A DNA stretch of 22,594 nt, taken from positions 1 to 22,594 of the forward strand of contig JBFWRI010000029.1 in NCBI GenBank assembly GCA_050248995.1, given 5' to 3'. The position numbers and the translations under genes were made by a program. Positions within the stretch are counted from its first letter, which is position 1, and every line of letters starts with the position of its first letter. The notes below the pieces were generated by a model that did no database searches, had not been told where the DNA came from, and saw nothing but the letters and a program-made list of their open reading frames with translations. Below are positions 12,965 through 20,267 of this stretch, piece by piece. This DNA is from JBFWRI01 sp050248995. GTDB lineage: Bacteria > Pseudomonadota > Alphaproteobacteria > JAIXQD01.

Positions 12965-13756
12965 TTACGGCTTCTTGGCTTCCCGGGCTTCAGCCACCAG
13001 TTTCTTGAACTGGGCGATATCCATGGCACCGGGATGCAGCTGGTCCTTGATCACGAAGCCGGGCGTTCCCTGAACACCGACCGAACGGCCCAGTTCAAGG
13101 TCAGCGTCGATGCGCTTGCGCACTTCGTCGCCGGCCATGTCTTTTTTGAATTTTGCAACATCAAGGCCTTTAATCTCACCAGCCATCTTGTCGATTACGC
13201 TTTCTGACAACGGCTCCTTGTTGTTCATCAGAGCATCATGCATGGCTTCGAACTTGCCCTGCAGATGAGCCGCGACAGCAGCCTGCGCTGCCGTCAGCGA
13301 TGTTGGTCCCAGAATCGGGAACTGCTTATAGACATAGCGAACATTCGTATCTTCCTTCTTCAGCTGGGTCGTTGTCGGGTGGGCCCGCTTACAGTAACCG
13401 CAGTTGTAATCGAAGAATTCAACAACCGTCACATCACCCTTGGGATTGCCGCTTACCGGGCTGTTTGGATCATTGTTCAGCTTTGCACTGTTTTCCTTGA
13501 TAGCGCCAGCTGCCTTAGCCATCTCGATTTCGCGCTGCTTAGCCTGATAGTTTTGCGCAGCATCCATCACGATTTGTGGTTCGCGCTGCAACAGCTGTTT
13601 AACGATAGTTTCAATCTTCAGACGTTCAGCATCAGGAACACTGGGAGCGACAGCCGGGGCCACGGGCGCCGGAGCCTTTGTATCCTGCGCAAAAGCGGGA
13701 GCACCTGATACAAACAGGATCGCCGTCAGAAAAATTTTAGTGAATCTCGATGTCAT
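12965..13756 (-). CDS. periplasmic DsbA/ScsC-like thiol-disulfide oxidoreductase
   Basis: The 263 residues begin with a signal peptide (cleavage likely after AFA, residue 23) and an Ala/Pro-rich linker. A helical region (about 42-100, IETIVKQLLQREPQIVMDAA then NYQAKQREIE) resembles the N-terminal oligomerisation domain of ScsC-like proteins. The thioredoxin fold follows, with VEFFDYNCGYCKRAHP holding the active-site pair Cys119-Cys122 (CGYC) and the cis-Pro loop GTPGFVI. These are the only cysteines. Oligomeric ScsC proteins often act as disulfide isomerases or copper-stress factors, so oxidase versus isomerase is open. I start at the second of two adjacent ATGs (13756), 5 bases after AAGGAG; the first leaves only 2 bases. 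Confidence 0.88.
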   Translation of the reverse strand: MTSRFTKIFLTAILFVSGAPAFAQDTKAPAPVAPAVAPSVPDAERLKIETIVKQLLQREPQIVMDAAQNYQAKQREIEMAKAAGAIKENSAKLNNDPNSPVSGNPKGDVTVVEFFDYNCGYCKRAHPTTTQLKKEDTNVRYVYKQFPILGPTSLTAAQAAVAAHLQGKFEAMHDALMNNKEPLSESVIDKMAGEIKGLDVAKFKKDMAGDEVRKRIDADLELGRSVGVQGTPGFVIKDQLHPGAMDIAQFKKLVAEAREAKKP

Positions 13757-13781
13757 CATGGTCTCCTTGAAAGGTGGCGCT

Positions 13782-13809
13782 ACTCTACGAAATCAGGGGT
13801 TAAAGACAA
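13782..13809 (-). promoter_or_regulatory. candidate promoter of the DsbA/ScsC-like gene
   Basis: On the leftward strand TTGTCT (13809-13804), a 16-base spacer and TAGAGT (13787-13782) each match four of six consensus positions. Initiation near 13775 would leave a leader of about 20 bases with the AAGGAG site. The gap to the bepA stop is only about 95 bases, so readthrough from bepA is also possible. Confidence 0.35.
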
Positions 13810-13851
13810 GCTAACTTCCATGCACGATTAGCTGTGGGCATTCTCTTAGCG

Positions 13852-15189
13852 TTATGAATCTTCATTTTTGGCCCGCTTCAATGATGCCTTGAGGTCTAGC
13901 AGACGCAGACGATAAGGGTCGTTTGCCGAAAGCAACTTTTCAGCGCGTGCGACCTGGGCTTCCGCGGCCTTGAGATTACCGCCCGACACGGCCTCTTCCG
14001 CCAAGGCATAGGCTGACAATCCCTCATGTCCCTGACGCCCCCATGCCGTTGCCAGCAGGCGCCATGTGAAAGGCGACTTCTCTTCTATGCGCAGCGATTC
14101 CTGCAGCTGCTCGACAGCCGTCGCGATAGCACCCGGATCGCCGCTCTCAAGAAGCGCATGCGCATAGGACGTGCGTATCAGCGATGATCCGGGCGCTAAT
14201 CCAACCGCCCTGGCATAGCTTGGCACGGCTTCTTTAACCCGGCTGGATTCAAACAACATCTGCCCGCGCAGTTCATGCAGATAGGCGTTTTGCGGTTCTT
14301 CAACCAGCAAGCCGTCGACCACCGGTAACGCCGCTCCCAACTGATTACGCTTGAACAGCGCAACAGCACGTGCATAGCGACCGGCAAAAGTTTTATCATC
14401 AGCATCATACTTTTGCAGAGCTCGCATGGGATCCATAAAACCCAAAAGCTTTGCCTGCATCCGCTTATGGGATTCCGTCCATCCCGGTGGCACCGCATTT
14501 TTACTGTATGGTGAACCCGCAACATGGTTTTGCAGCGCATCGATCCGGTCCTGCGTTAGCGGGTGGGTTCGCACATATTCAACCTGACGATCGGTCGGCA
14601 GCAGTTCCTGGTCCTTCAGCTTTTCCATGAATTGCAGTAGACCGCTGGAAGGCAGGCGTGCGCTGTCAAGAAACGACATGCCCGCCGCATCGGCAGAGCT
14701 TTCCTGCACGCGGCTATGGGCAAGAAAGCCACGCAGGGCCAGATCCTGTCCGCCGCCGATAATAGCGGTGCCCGCTTCGGCATTACCCCCGGCAATACCG
14801 GCGGCGACGCCAAGGATCATTGCTAGAACAGCCTGCGCCGACGCCTGTTCCATGGCCATGCGGCCGCGCACAAGATGGCCACCCGAGATGTGACCAGTTT
14901 CGTGGGCTAGAACGCCGAGCAGTTGAAGCGGGTCCTCAGCCTGCTCCAGCAGACCCGTATATACATAAATATTCATACCTCCCGCAACAAAGGCGTTCAG
15001 CCCCGGGTCCTGTACCATGGCGAAACTTATACTGCTGGGCGGAATGCCAGCCGCCTCGAAAATAGGGTGGGAAATCGTTCGCAGATAATCTTCGATTTCA
15101 GCATCACGGATAAAAGAGAGCTTTTGCTGGGCATAAGCCGGCGCCGCCAGCAGTAGGGCTACGACAACGAAAAGGCGGAGAATTTTCAT
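13852..15189 (-). CDS. bepA: periplasmic M48 metalloprotease with TPR region (BepA-type)
   Basis: BepA-type proteins assist and degrade outer-membrane proteins such as LptD. The 445-residue product has a signal peptide (cleavage near AYA, residue 20). The M48 domain contains the zinc motif HETGH (96-100), preceded by NAFVAGGMNIYVYTGLL. The third ligand region ESSADAAG follows, with Glu163 and Asp167. VRTHPLTQDRIDAL is the conserved THP segment after the catalytic core. Residues about 265-430 are helical TPR-like repeats (GRYARAVALFKRNQLGAALP, then AYLHELRGQMLFESSRVKEA). AGGCGGAG directly precedes the ATG. It lies 55 bases downstream of rne on the same strand with a small stem between them, so cotranscription with rne is plausible. 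Confidence 0.92.
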   Translation of the reverse strand: MKILRLFVVVALLLAAPAYAQQKLSFIRDAEIEDYLRTISHPIFEAAGIPPSSISFAMVQDPGLNAFVAGGMNIYVYTGLLEQAEDPLQLLGVLAHETGHISGGHLVRGRMAMEQASAQAVLAMILGVAAGIAGGNAEAGTAIIGGGQDLALRGFLAHSRVQESSADAAGMSFLDSARLPSSGLLQFMEKLKDQELLPTDRQVEYVRTHPLTQDRIDALQNHVAGSPYSKNAVPPGWTESHKRMQAKLLGFMDPMRALQKYDADDKTFAGRYARAVALFKRNQLGAALPVVDGLLVEEPQNAYLHELRGQMLFESSRVKEAVPSYARAVGLAPGSSLIRTSYAHALLESGDPGAIATAVEQLQESLRIEEKSPFTWRLLATAWGRQGHEGLSAYALAEEAVSGGNLKAAEAQVARAEKLLSANDPYRLRLLDLKASLKRAKNEDS

Positions 15190-15224
15190 CTCCGCCTAAT
15201 CTAGGCCTAAATTATGGTGCGTCT

Positions 15225-15240
15225 ATGGCAACTTTGCCAT
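15225..15240 (-). other. intercistronic stem-loop between rne and bepA
   Basis: ATGGCA and TGCCAT pair perfectly around a 4-base loop, 4 bases after the rne stop on the leftward strand. No T-run follows, so termination is unlikely. It could mark RNA processing between the two genes. Confidence 0.35.
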
Positions 15241-15244
15241 TCGT

Positions 15245-17800
15245 CTAATTTGTCCACTTCCGCCACCAGCCGGCTTTAGGTGCATCGGCGCCTTCTTTAG
15301 GTGTCGTATCAATATCATAAACGCTGGCCGGGGCTGTTGGCGCGTAAGCCTGCGCAACACGTGACTCATCGCGTGGCGTCGTATCAAACGGATCGCCGTT
15401 TGCAACCGGCGGCGCGATATTTCCGATGTTATCGGGAACCTCACGCGGTGTACGAGACCCCTCGCGACCTTCGCGGTTGCGGTCACGGTTGCGGCCGCCA
15501 CGCCGGCCGCGCCGACGGCGGCCGTCTCGACGATCGCCACGACCTTCCTGGGCTTCCCCGCCAACAGCATCATTCGCCGCCACATTTCCGTTCGGTTCGT
15601 TATCCGCATTTGCGACTTCTGTTTCCTTCGCAGAACCGGCGTCATCTGCAGCGCTTGCTGCATCGACACCATCATTGCGATTGCGGCCGCGGCGGCGTTT
15701 ATCGCGGCGCCCGCGATCGCGGCGACCACGGCGGCTACCGCCTTCTTCATCATCGGCGGCGGGGCCTGCTATGTCGGCACCAACCAAATCTTCAGCCGAC
15801 AGCGGCTGCAGGCCAAGCTGTGCGGCATGCTCGCTGAATATCTTGCCGGGTGATGTTGTTTCGGGCGCCTTCACCAAAGGCTCGCCTTCGCGCGCCTTCA
15901 AGCGTTCGATCCGGTGTTCGGCAATCGCCAGCTTGTCGTCATTCTTGAAGAACACGTTGAGACCAAAGCGACGCTCCAGCCCTTCGACTGCAGTGCGCTT
16001 GTGATTAAGGATGTACGTCGCGATCGGGGTTGGTACAAATACGGCGATTTCGGTCGCCTTTTGCTTGAGCCCTTCTTCGGCGATCGCGCGTAATACCGAT
16101 AAAGCCGCGCTGTCGGTCGAGCGTACATGGCCGGCGCCACCGCACTGCGAGCACTTTTCATAGTTGGTTTCCAGCAGCGACGGGCGCAAGCGCTGGCGCG
16201 ATAACTCCAGCAATCCGAACGGTGAGATGCGGCCGATCTGCAGGCGCGCACGGTCAAAACGCATGGCTTCCTTCAGGCGGCGTTCCACCTGATGGTTATG
16301 CTTGTAATCTTCCATATCGATGTAATCGACGACCACAAGGCCGGCCAGATCACGCAGGCGCAGTTGCCGCGCGATCTCATCCGAAGCCTCTAGATTTGTA
16401 CGCAGCGCCGTTTCCTCGATGTGCCTGTCACGCGTGGCGCGGCCTGAGTTAACATCAATCGCCACCAGCGCCTCGGTCGGGTTGATAACGATATAGCCGC
16501 CGCTTTTCAGCTGCACGACCGGCTGATACAGCCGCTCGATCTGGTTCTCGATCTGGTAGCGCGAAAACAGCGATACGTTCGGGTCACTGTAGTGCACAAC
16601 ACGGCTTACATGGTCCGGCATCAGGATTTTCATGAAATCGGTAGCCAGTTTGTAACCGCCTTCACCTTCCACAACGATACCGTCGGTGTCGCGTGAATAA
16701 TAGTCACGGATGGCGCGCTTGATCAGATTAGCTTCTTCGTAAATCAGCGCCGGAGCGGTTGATGCCAATGTATCCTCGCGGATCTGGTCCCACAAGCGCA
16801 CAAGGTAATCGAAGTCGCGCTTGATTTCCTCTTCCGTGCGCTCAAGGCCGGCCGTCCGTAAAATAACTGACATGCCCTGCGGAACTTCCAGCATATCAAT
16901 GATTTCTTTCAGACGCCTGCGGTCGCCCATGTTGCTGATCTTGCGGCTGACACCGCCCGACTTGTCCGAGTTTGGCATCAGCACGCTGTAACGGCCGGCC
17001 AGCGACAAGTATGACGTCAGTGCAGCGCCCTTATTACCGCGTTCTTCCTTCACAACCTGGATCAGCATGACCTGACCGCGCTTGATGACTTCCTGGATAC
17101 GGTAATTGCGCAGGAACTGACGGCGGATGCGTTGGCGCATTTCGCCCATCTCGTCTTCGCCGCCGCCGACAGTTTCATAGTTACTGTTGGCTACCGCCGG
17201 AACGTCGGCGTCCGGCGTTTCGACGTCGTCTTCGCCGACATCCTCGTCCAGAGCGTCTTCGTTATCATCTACTTCCAGCGGCAAGGCCGTCACGGCCTGC
17301 AAATTGTCGGCTGCAGTATTCTCAGCATCATCCAACGGTGCTTCCGATGCGTCGGTCAGCTTGACAAGGCCGGTATCCAGCGTGGCGCCGAAGCCGCCGC
17401 TATCATCCAACACAATCGGCTGGAAGGGGTCGGTACTGGCAGCGGCCTGCTCTTCAATCGCCTGCGCAATATGCGGCAGCGGGTCTTCCCCTTGCTCAAG
17501 TCGTGCTTCGGCCGCGGCGATACGCTGCATCAACGCCTCGCGGTCGGCAACCGGGATGCGGAAATAGTCGGGATGGATTTCGGCGAACGGCAGGAAACCG
17601 TGGCGGTTGCCGCCATATTCGACGAACGCCGCCTGCAATGACGGCTCGATCCTCTTGACCTTGGCCAGATAGATATTGCCCTTCAGGGGCTCGCGGCCGG
17701 CATGGACAATGTCCAGGTGTTCCAGCCGCAGGTGGTGATCAACCACCGCAACACGCGTCTCTTCAGCATGAGTCGCGTCGATCAACATGCGCTTGGGCAT
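15245..17800 (-). CDS. rne: ribonuclease E
   Basis: The main endoribonuclease for mRNA decay and rRNA/tRNA processing, usually a degradosome scaffold. I place the start at ATG 17800 (MPKRMLIDATHAEETRVAVV, like other RNase E), with AGGA 7 bases upstream; 851 residues. The S1 domain begins near residue 38 (GNIYLAKVKRIEPSLQAAFV) and is interrupted by an acidic insert of about 150 residues (about 82-235) before it resumes at IQEVIKRGQVMLIQVVKEER. The catalytic core has AIDVNSGRATRDRHIEE and VVVDYIDMED, with the metal-binding Asp residues. The Zn-link CSQCGG supports a tetramer. Beyond about residue 650 the tail is disordered, with Arg/Gly-rich RNA-binding blocks. Confidence 0.96.
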   Translation of the reverse strand: MPKRMLIDATHAEETRVAVVDHHLRLEHLDIVHAGREPLKGNIYLAKVKRIEPSLQAAFVEYGGNRHGFLPFAEIHPDYFRIPVADREALMQRIAAAEARLEQGEDPLPHIAQAIEEQAAASTDPFQPIVLDDSGGFGATLDTGLVKLTDASEAPLDDAENTAADNLQAVTALPLEVDDNEDALDEDVGEDDVETPDADVPAVANSNYETVGGGEDEMGEMRQRIRRQFLRNYRIQEVIKRGQVMLIQVVKEERGNKGAALTSYLSLAGRYSVLMPNSDKSGGVSRKISNMGDRRRLKEIIDMLEVPQGMSVILRTAGLERTEEEIKRDFDYLVRLWDQIREDTLASTAPALIYEEANLIKRAIRDYYSRDTDGIVVEGEGGYKLATDFMKILMPDHVSRVVHYSDPNVSLFSRYQIENQIERLYQPVVQLKSGGYIVINPTEALVAIDVNSGRATRDRHIEETALRTNLEASDEIARQLRLRDLAGLVVVDYIDMEDYKHNHQVERRLKEAMRFDRARLQIGRISPFGLLELSRQRLRPSLLETNYEKCSQCGGAGHVRSTDSAALSVLRAIAEEGLKQKATEIAVFVPTPIATYILNHKRTAVEGLERRFGLNVFFKNDDKLAIAEHRIERLKAREGEPLVKAPETTSPGKIFSEHAAQLGLQPLSAEDLVGADIAGPAADDEEGGSRRGRRDRGRRDKRRRGRNRNDGVDAASAADDAGSAKETEVANADNEPNGNVAANDAVGGEAQEGRGDRRDGRRRRGRRGGRNRDRNREGREGSRTPREVPDNIGNIAPPVANGDPFDTTPRDESRVAQAYAPTAPASVYDIDTTPKEGADAPKAGWWRKWTN

Positions 17801-18174
17801 GGTGTATCCTATAGCGGACGATTTTCGGCAGACTGTCGCAGCGATGCATGCGCCCGTCGGGCCACGTCCTATGTTCACGCGCGATCGGCAGATGGTGTGC
17901 TGGTCAAAGAAATCGCTGCCAAAGACTGTTCGCTAAAAACATCCCGGCCCAAGTCCACAGCACCCGCGCAGCCGCGCAAAGGGTTTATGCCAGCAAGTCC
18001 TTCTGCACCTTTATTTCATCGCGCCCTTCGGCGCACCGGTGGGGAGCCTGTCTCTTTCAAGACGCGCTCACAGCGGACTTGGCATCGCAGGCAGGACCAT
18101 AACAGATTTAACCGGTGCGTGGAAACGAATTCATCCACAGCCATAAATCGTTCAAGCTCAGTAAGTTAGACAGA
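17801..18174 (-). promoter_or_regulatory. long rne leader region, 374 bases without a gene
   Basis: In Escherichia coli rne has a 361-base leader through which RNase E controls its own mRNA. The gap here has almost the same length. On the leftward strand I see stems GCGCC/GGCGC with a GAAG loop (about 18023-18036), ACCC+GCGC paired with GCGC+GGGT (about 17963-17984) and GCCC/GGGC (about 17852-17862). A possible extended -10 promoter, TTTCCA-18 bases-TATGGT with TG in front, lies at 18125-18096. In-frame readings through the region (for example a start at 17878) lack a ribosome site and family similarity. I saw no known RNA family by eye. Confidence 0.45.
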
Positions 18175-18429
18175 TTAAACGCTGATATCGACGTTTTGGC
18201 CGCGGGGCCCGCTGCGCGGACGGTCATCCCGGTCAACGCGCTCGCGTCGCGCTTCACGCGCTTCCTGGTTCTTGTTTGTATTATCAGGCGCTCGCACTGC
18301 GGCTTCCGTCTGTGTCACGCCGACACTGACATTCCGCGCCTCGAAAGCAGCGGCTGCAGGTGGCGGCGCCCCCGCTTGCGATTGTGTAAAGTTCTGTACA
18401 CTCTGATACTGGACTGTACCAACAGTCAT
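18175..18429 (-). CDS. small hypothetical protein, 84 aa
   Basis: I do not recognise the family. Starting at ATG 18429 the product is MTVGTVQYQSVQNFTQSQ..., then an Ala/Pro patch (APPPAAAAFEA), and a highly charged end rich in Arg, Asp and Glu (REARRERVDRDDRPRSGPRG) closing with GQNVDISV. It has no signal peptide or membrane segment and is probably disordered. GGGG lies about 10 bases upstream; a GTG three codons earlier is an alternative. It is upstream of rne in the same direction, so it may share or supply the rne transcript. The defined C-terminal VDISV after a disordered region is the sort of motif that binds a partner, which is speculation. The gene could still be spurious. Confidence 0.5.
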   Translation of the reverse strand: MTVGTVQYQSVQNFTQSQAGAPPPAAAAFEARNVSVGVTQTEAAVRAPDNTNKNQEAREARRERVDRDDRPRSGPRGQNVDISV

Positions 18430-18511
18430 GCAAAACACCCCGGAAAACCTTAGAATCCCACTGTCGCCACTATAGATGATCGCAATGAATATATCTTTAA
18501 CGTTACGCCTT

Positions 18512-18517
18512 TATAAT
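18512..18517 (+). promoter_or_regulatory. consensus -10 box upstream of the DUF2336 gene
   Basis: TATAAT at 18512-18517 is a perfect -10 hexamer about 107 bases before the DUF2336 start. The expected -35 position has no good match (AT-rich, ATATAT-like), so activity may need an activator or may be low. The leftward strand of the same gap also has TATAGT-like sequences that could serve the small 84-aa gene. No coding region lies in 18430-18624. Confidence 0.3.
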
Positions 18518-18624
18518 GGTCTTTGGGATATTTAATAAAATTTTAGATAATCGGGCGGCAAGATGGGCCGGAAATGCGGTTTTATTGGGAAATTTGCTGA
18601 CAGGGGTTTCGGGGGCGACCGAAA

Positions 18625-19725
18625 ATGCTGGATTACGTTATGGGTTTAATTGATCTTGCACGCGATCGAAGTCATTCGGGACGCATTCGTCTTGCCGAAG
18701 CGCTGGCTGATACCTTCATTACAACCAACGCCAACCTGAGTCCCGAAGAAACAGCGCAGCTTTCCGCTTTCATCGATGAACTATGCGCCGGCAACTGCCC
18801 GGTTGATATACGCCGCGTTTTCGCTGAACGTACCGCTAGTAGCACCGCATTGCCGCGTAACGTGGCGCAGAAACTGGCGATGGATAATATCGACATCGCC
18901 CGCTCCATTCTCAAACAATCACCCGCCCTGACCGATGACGATCTGCTGCAGGTTATCGGCATGGAGTCGACGCCGCACCAGATTGCTGTTGCCGGCCGTG
19001 AGGCCGTCAGCCAGGCTGTCGCCGACGCGCTTGTTGTAACAGGCAACCCCGAGGTTGTCGAAACATTGCTTGAAAACTTTGGCGCCAAACTGTCGCGCAA
19101 GTCGGTTGAAAAATGTACTGAGCTTGCCCAGCATGTCGCACAGCTGCGCCTGCCGCTGATTGAGCGACCTGAATTCACCGCTAACGATGCCACCAAGCTG
19201 ATGTGGTGGCTGCCAAAAGAACTCCGCCAGACCGTGCTGGAGCGCTTTGGCTTTGTCGGCCCCGAAATCAAGGCGGGCCTGCAGCCCCTGATCGAACAGA
19301 TGTTGCAGCGTTTCCGCGATCATGAACCGACCGAGAAAGAAGCTGAGCACGTCGCCGCGTGGCTTGCAGACCGCAACGCCATTAGTTCACAGTTGCTGGT
19401 GCAGGTGCTGCGCCTGCGTTCAGGACCGCTGTTCACGGCGCTGCTGGCAAAACTGATCAAGATGCCATATGCGCTGACCAAACAATGCTTCGAGGAAAAG
19501 ACCGGCCAGCTGCTGGCGGTGATGTGCCGCGCGATCGGCATGGAGAAAGCCTACTTCGCATCCACCTTCATGCTGGCCTACGCCAACCGCAGCACTAGCA
19601 AGGTGCTTAACCCCAAAGTGCTGGATAGCGCCCTTCAGGCCTTCGACCGCCTGACACAGACGCGCGCGCAGACGATGGTCAAGGCGTGGCGCGATAATCC
19701 GGAACTGATCAAGTCGCGTATTTAA
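18625..19725 (+). CDS. DUF2336-domain protein
   Basis: A 366-residue soluble, mainly helical protein of a family found chiefly in alphaproteobacteria and without an established function. The pattern is of repeated helix pairs (HEAT-like): LIDLARDRSHSGRIRLAEAL (about 8-27), then IDIARSILKQSPALTDDDLL (about 88-107), IAVAGREAVSQAVADALVV (about 119-137) and NPEVVETLLENFGAKLS (about 140-156). The ARSILKQSPALTDDDLL and TGNPEVVxTLLxN segments are the ones I rely on for the family call. The second half is helical with KMPYALTKQCFEEKTGQL near residue 285. GGGGG lies about 9 bases before the ATG. It is a lone rightward gene, converging on the small membrane-protein gene with a 16-base gap and no visible terminator. 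Confidence 0.75.
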   Translation: MLDYVMGLIDLARDRSHSGRIRLAEALADTFITTNANLSPEETAQLSAFIDELCAGNCPVDIRRVFAERTASSTALPRNVAQKLAMDNIDIARSILKQSPALTDDDLLQVIGMESTPHQIAVAGREAVSQAVADALVVTGNPEVVETLLENFGAKLSRKSVEKCTELAQHVAQLRLPLIERPEFTANDATKLMWWLPKELRQTVLERFGFVGPEIKAGLQPLIEQMLQRFRDHEPTEKEAEHVAAWLADRNAISSQLLVQVLRLRSGPLFTALLAKLIKMPYALTKQCFEEKTGQLLAVMCRAIGMEKAYFASTFMLAYANRSTSKVLNPKVLDSALQAFDRLTQTRAQTMVKAWRDNPELIKSRI

Positions 19726-19741
19726 ACTGAAGAGGCGAAGG

Positions 19742-20005
19742 CTAGTACGGCGCTTGCTCACCACGACGCCAGTATTTAAAGCAACGCCACAAGCCATAAA
19801 CACTAATAATACCCCACGCCGTATTCCCTACAAACGTTGCTGTGTTCCATTGATATGCAAACGTAACGCCGACAAGAATTGCTGAGATAAAGTTGACAGC
19901 TGAATAAGTAAAAGTCTTTGCAAAATCACGGCGCCACTGTAATCGAGCAAATGCGCCGATGCTAAGCGCAAATCCCAGCAAGCCGACAACTTCAAACCAT
20001 TCCAT
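19742..20005 (-). CDS. small membrane protein, CBU_0592-like
   Basis: An 87-residue membrane protein with about three hydrophobic segments (about 4-20, 31-50, 57-74), starting MEWFEVVGLLGFALSIGAFA and with WGIISVYGLWRCFKYWRR at the end. The segment spacing and the SxYGLWR motif near the C-terminus recall the CBU_0592 family of small membrane proteins, whose function is unknown. It begins 5 bases after the rpmG stop and has no Shine-Dalgarno in the preceding AT-rich bases, so it probably depends on translation of rpmG. Confidence 0.7.
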   Translation of the reverse strand: MEWFEVVGLLGFALSIGAFARLQWRRDFAKTFTYSAVNFISAILVGVTFAYQWNTATFVGNTAWGIISVYGLWRCFKYWRRGEQAPY

Positions 20006-20010
20006 GGAAA

Positions 20011-20196
20011 TTAGTTTTTCTTAGGCGACGGCAGCTTCTTCTCTTCGAAGTCTTCGTGCTTGCGTGTGAACGGATCGTACTTACGCAGCTTCAGCTTTTC
20101 CGTCTTGCGCGGGTTCTTTTTACGCACGATGGAATAGCCGGTCCCCGCCGCACTGACGAGACGTACCAGATTGTCCTTGTTGCTTTTCTTTGCCAT
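20011..20196 (-). CDS. rpmG: 50S ribosomal protein L33, zinc-independent type
   Basis: A 61-residue large-subunit protein near the E site. Recognised by LVRLVSAAGTGYSIVRKKNPRK and KLKLRKYDPFTRKHEDFEEKKL. It contains no cysteine, so it is the zinc-free form. AAGGG lies 9 bases before the ATG. It follows rnr by 71 bases and has a promoter candidate in that gap. The rnr-rpmG neighbourhood is common in this class. The small membrane-protein gene follows 5 bases later. Confidence 0.96.
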   Translation of the reverse strand: MAKKSNKDNLVRLVSAAGTGYSIVRKKNPRKTEKLKLRKYDPFTRKHEDFEEKKLPSPKKN

Positions 20197-20233
20197 CGCT
20201 TAAACCCTTAATTCTGAAACAAAACAGGCCGCT

Positions 20234-20262
20234 TTAATGCCGAGCGGGGGCCCTAAAGTCAA
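20234..20262 (-). promoter_or_regulatory. candidate rpmG promoter
   Basis: On the leftward strand TTGACT (20262-20257) matches five of six -35 positions; CATTAA (20239-20234) 17 bases later is a weak -10 box. A CCGCT/AGCGG stem overlaps the spacer and could instead act as a weak terminator for rnr, because TGTTTTGTTT follows. Confidence 0.4.
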
Positions 20263-20267
20263 GGAAA

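Noticed and set aside
15223..15753. Leftward open frame of 176 aa inside rne
   Set aside because: It overlaps the Arg/Gly-rich tail of RNase E in another frame. GC-rich repetitive codons keep alternative frames open; no family match and no ribosome site.
15301..16004. Two rightward open frames (178 and 192 aa) antisense to rne
   Set aside because: They are antisense images of the Arg-rich and Ala/Asp-rich coding sequence, with low-complexity Ser/Arg/Pro composition and no recognisable domain.
17800..17878. 26-residue N-terminal extension of RNase E from 17878
   Set aside because: The extension has no ribosome site and no family counterpart; ATG 17800 has AGGA at 7 bases and gives the canonical N-terminus.
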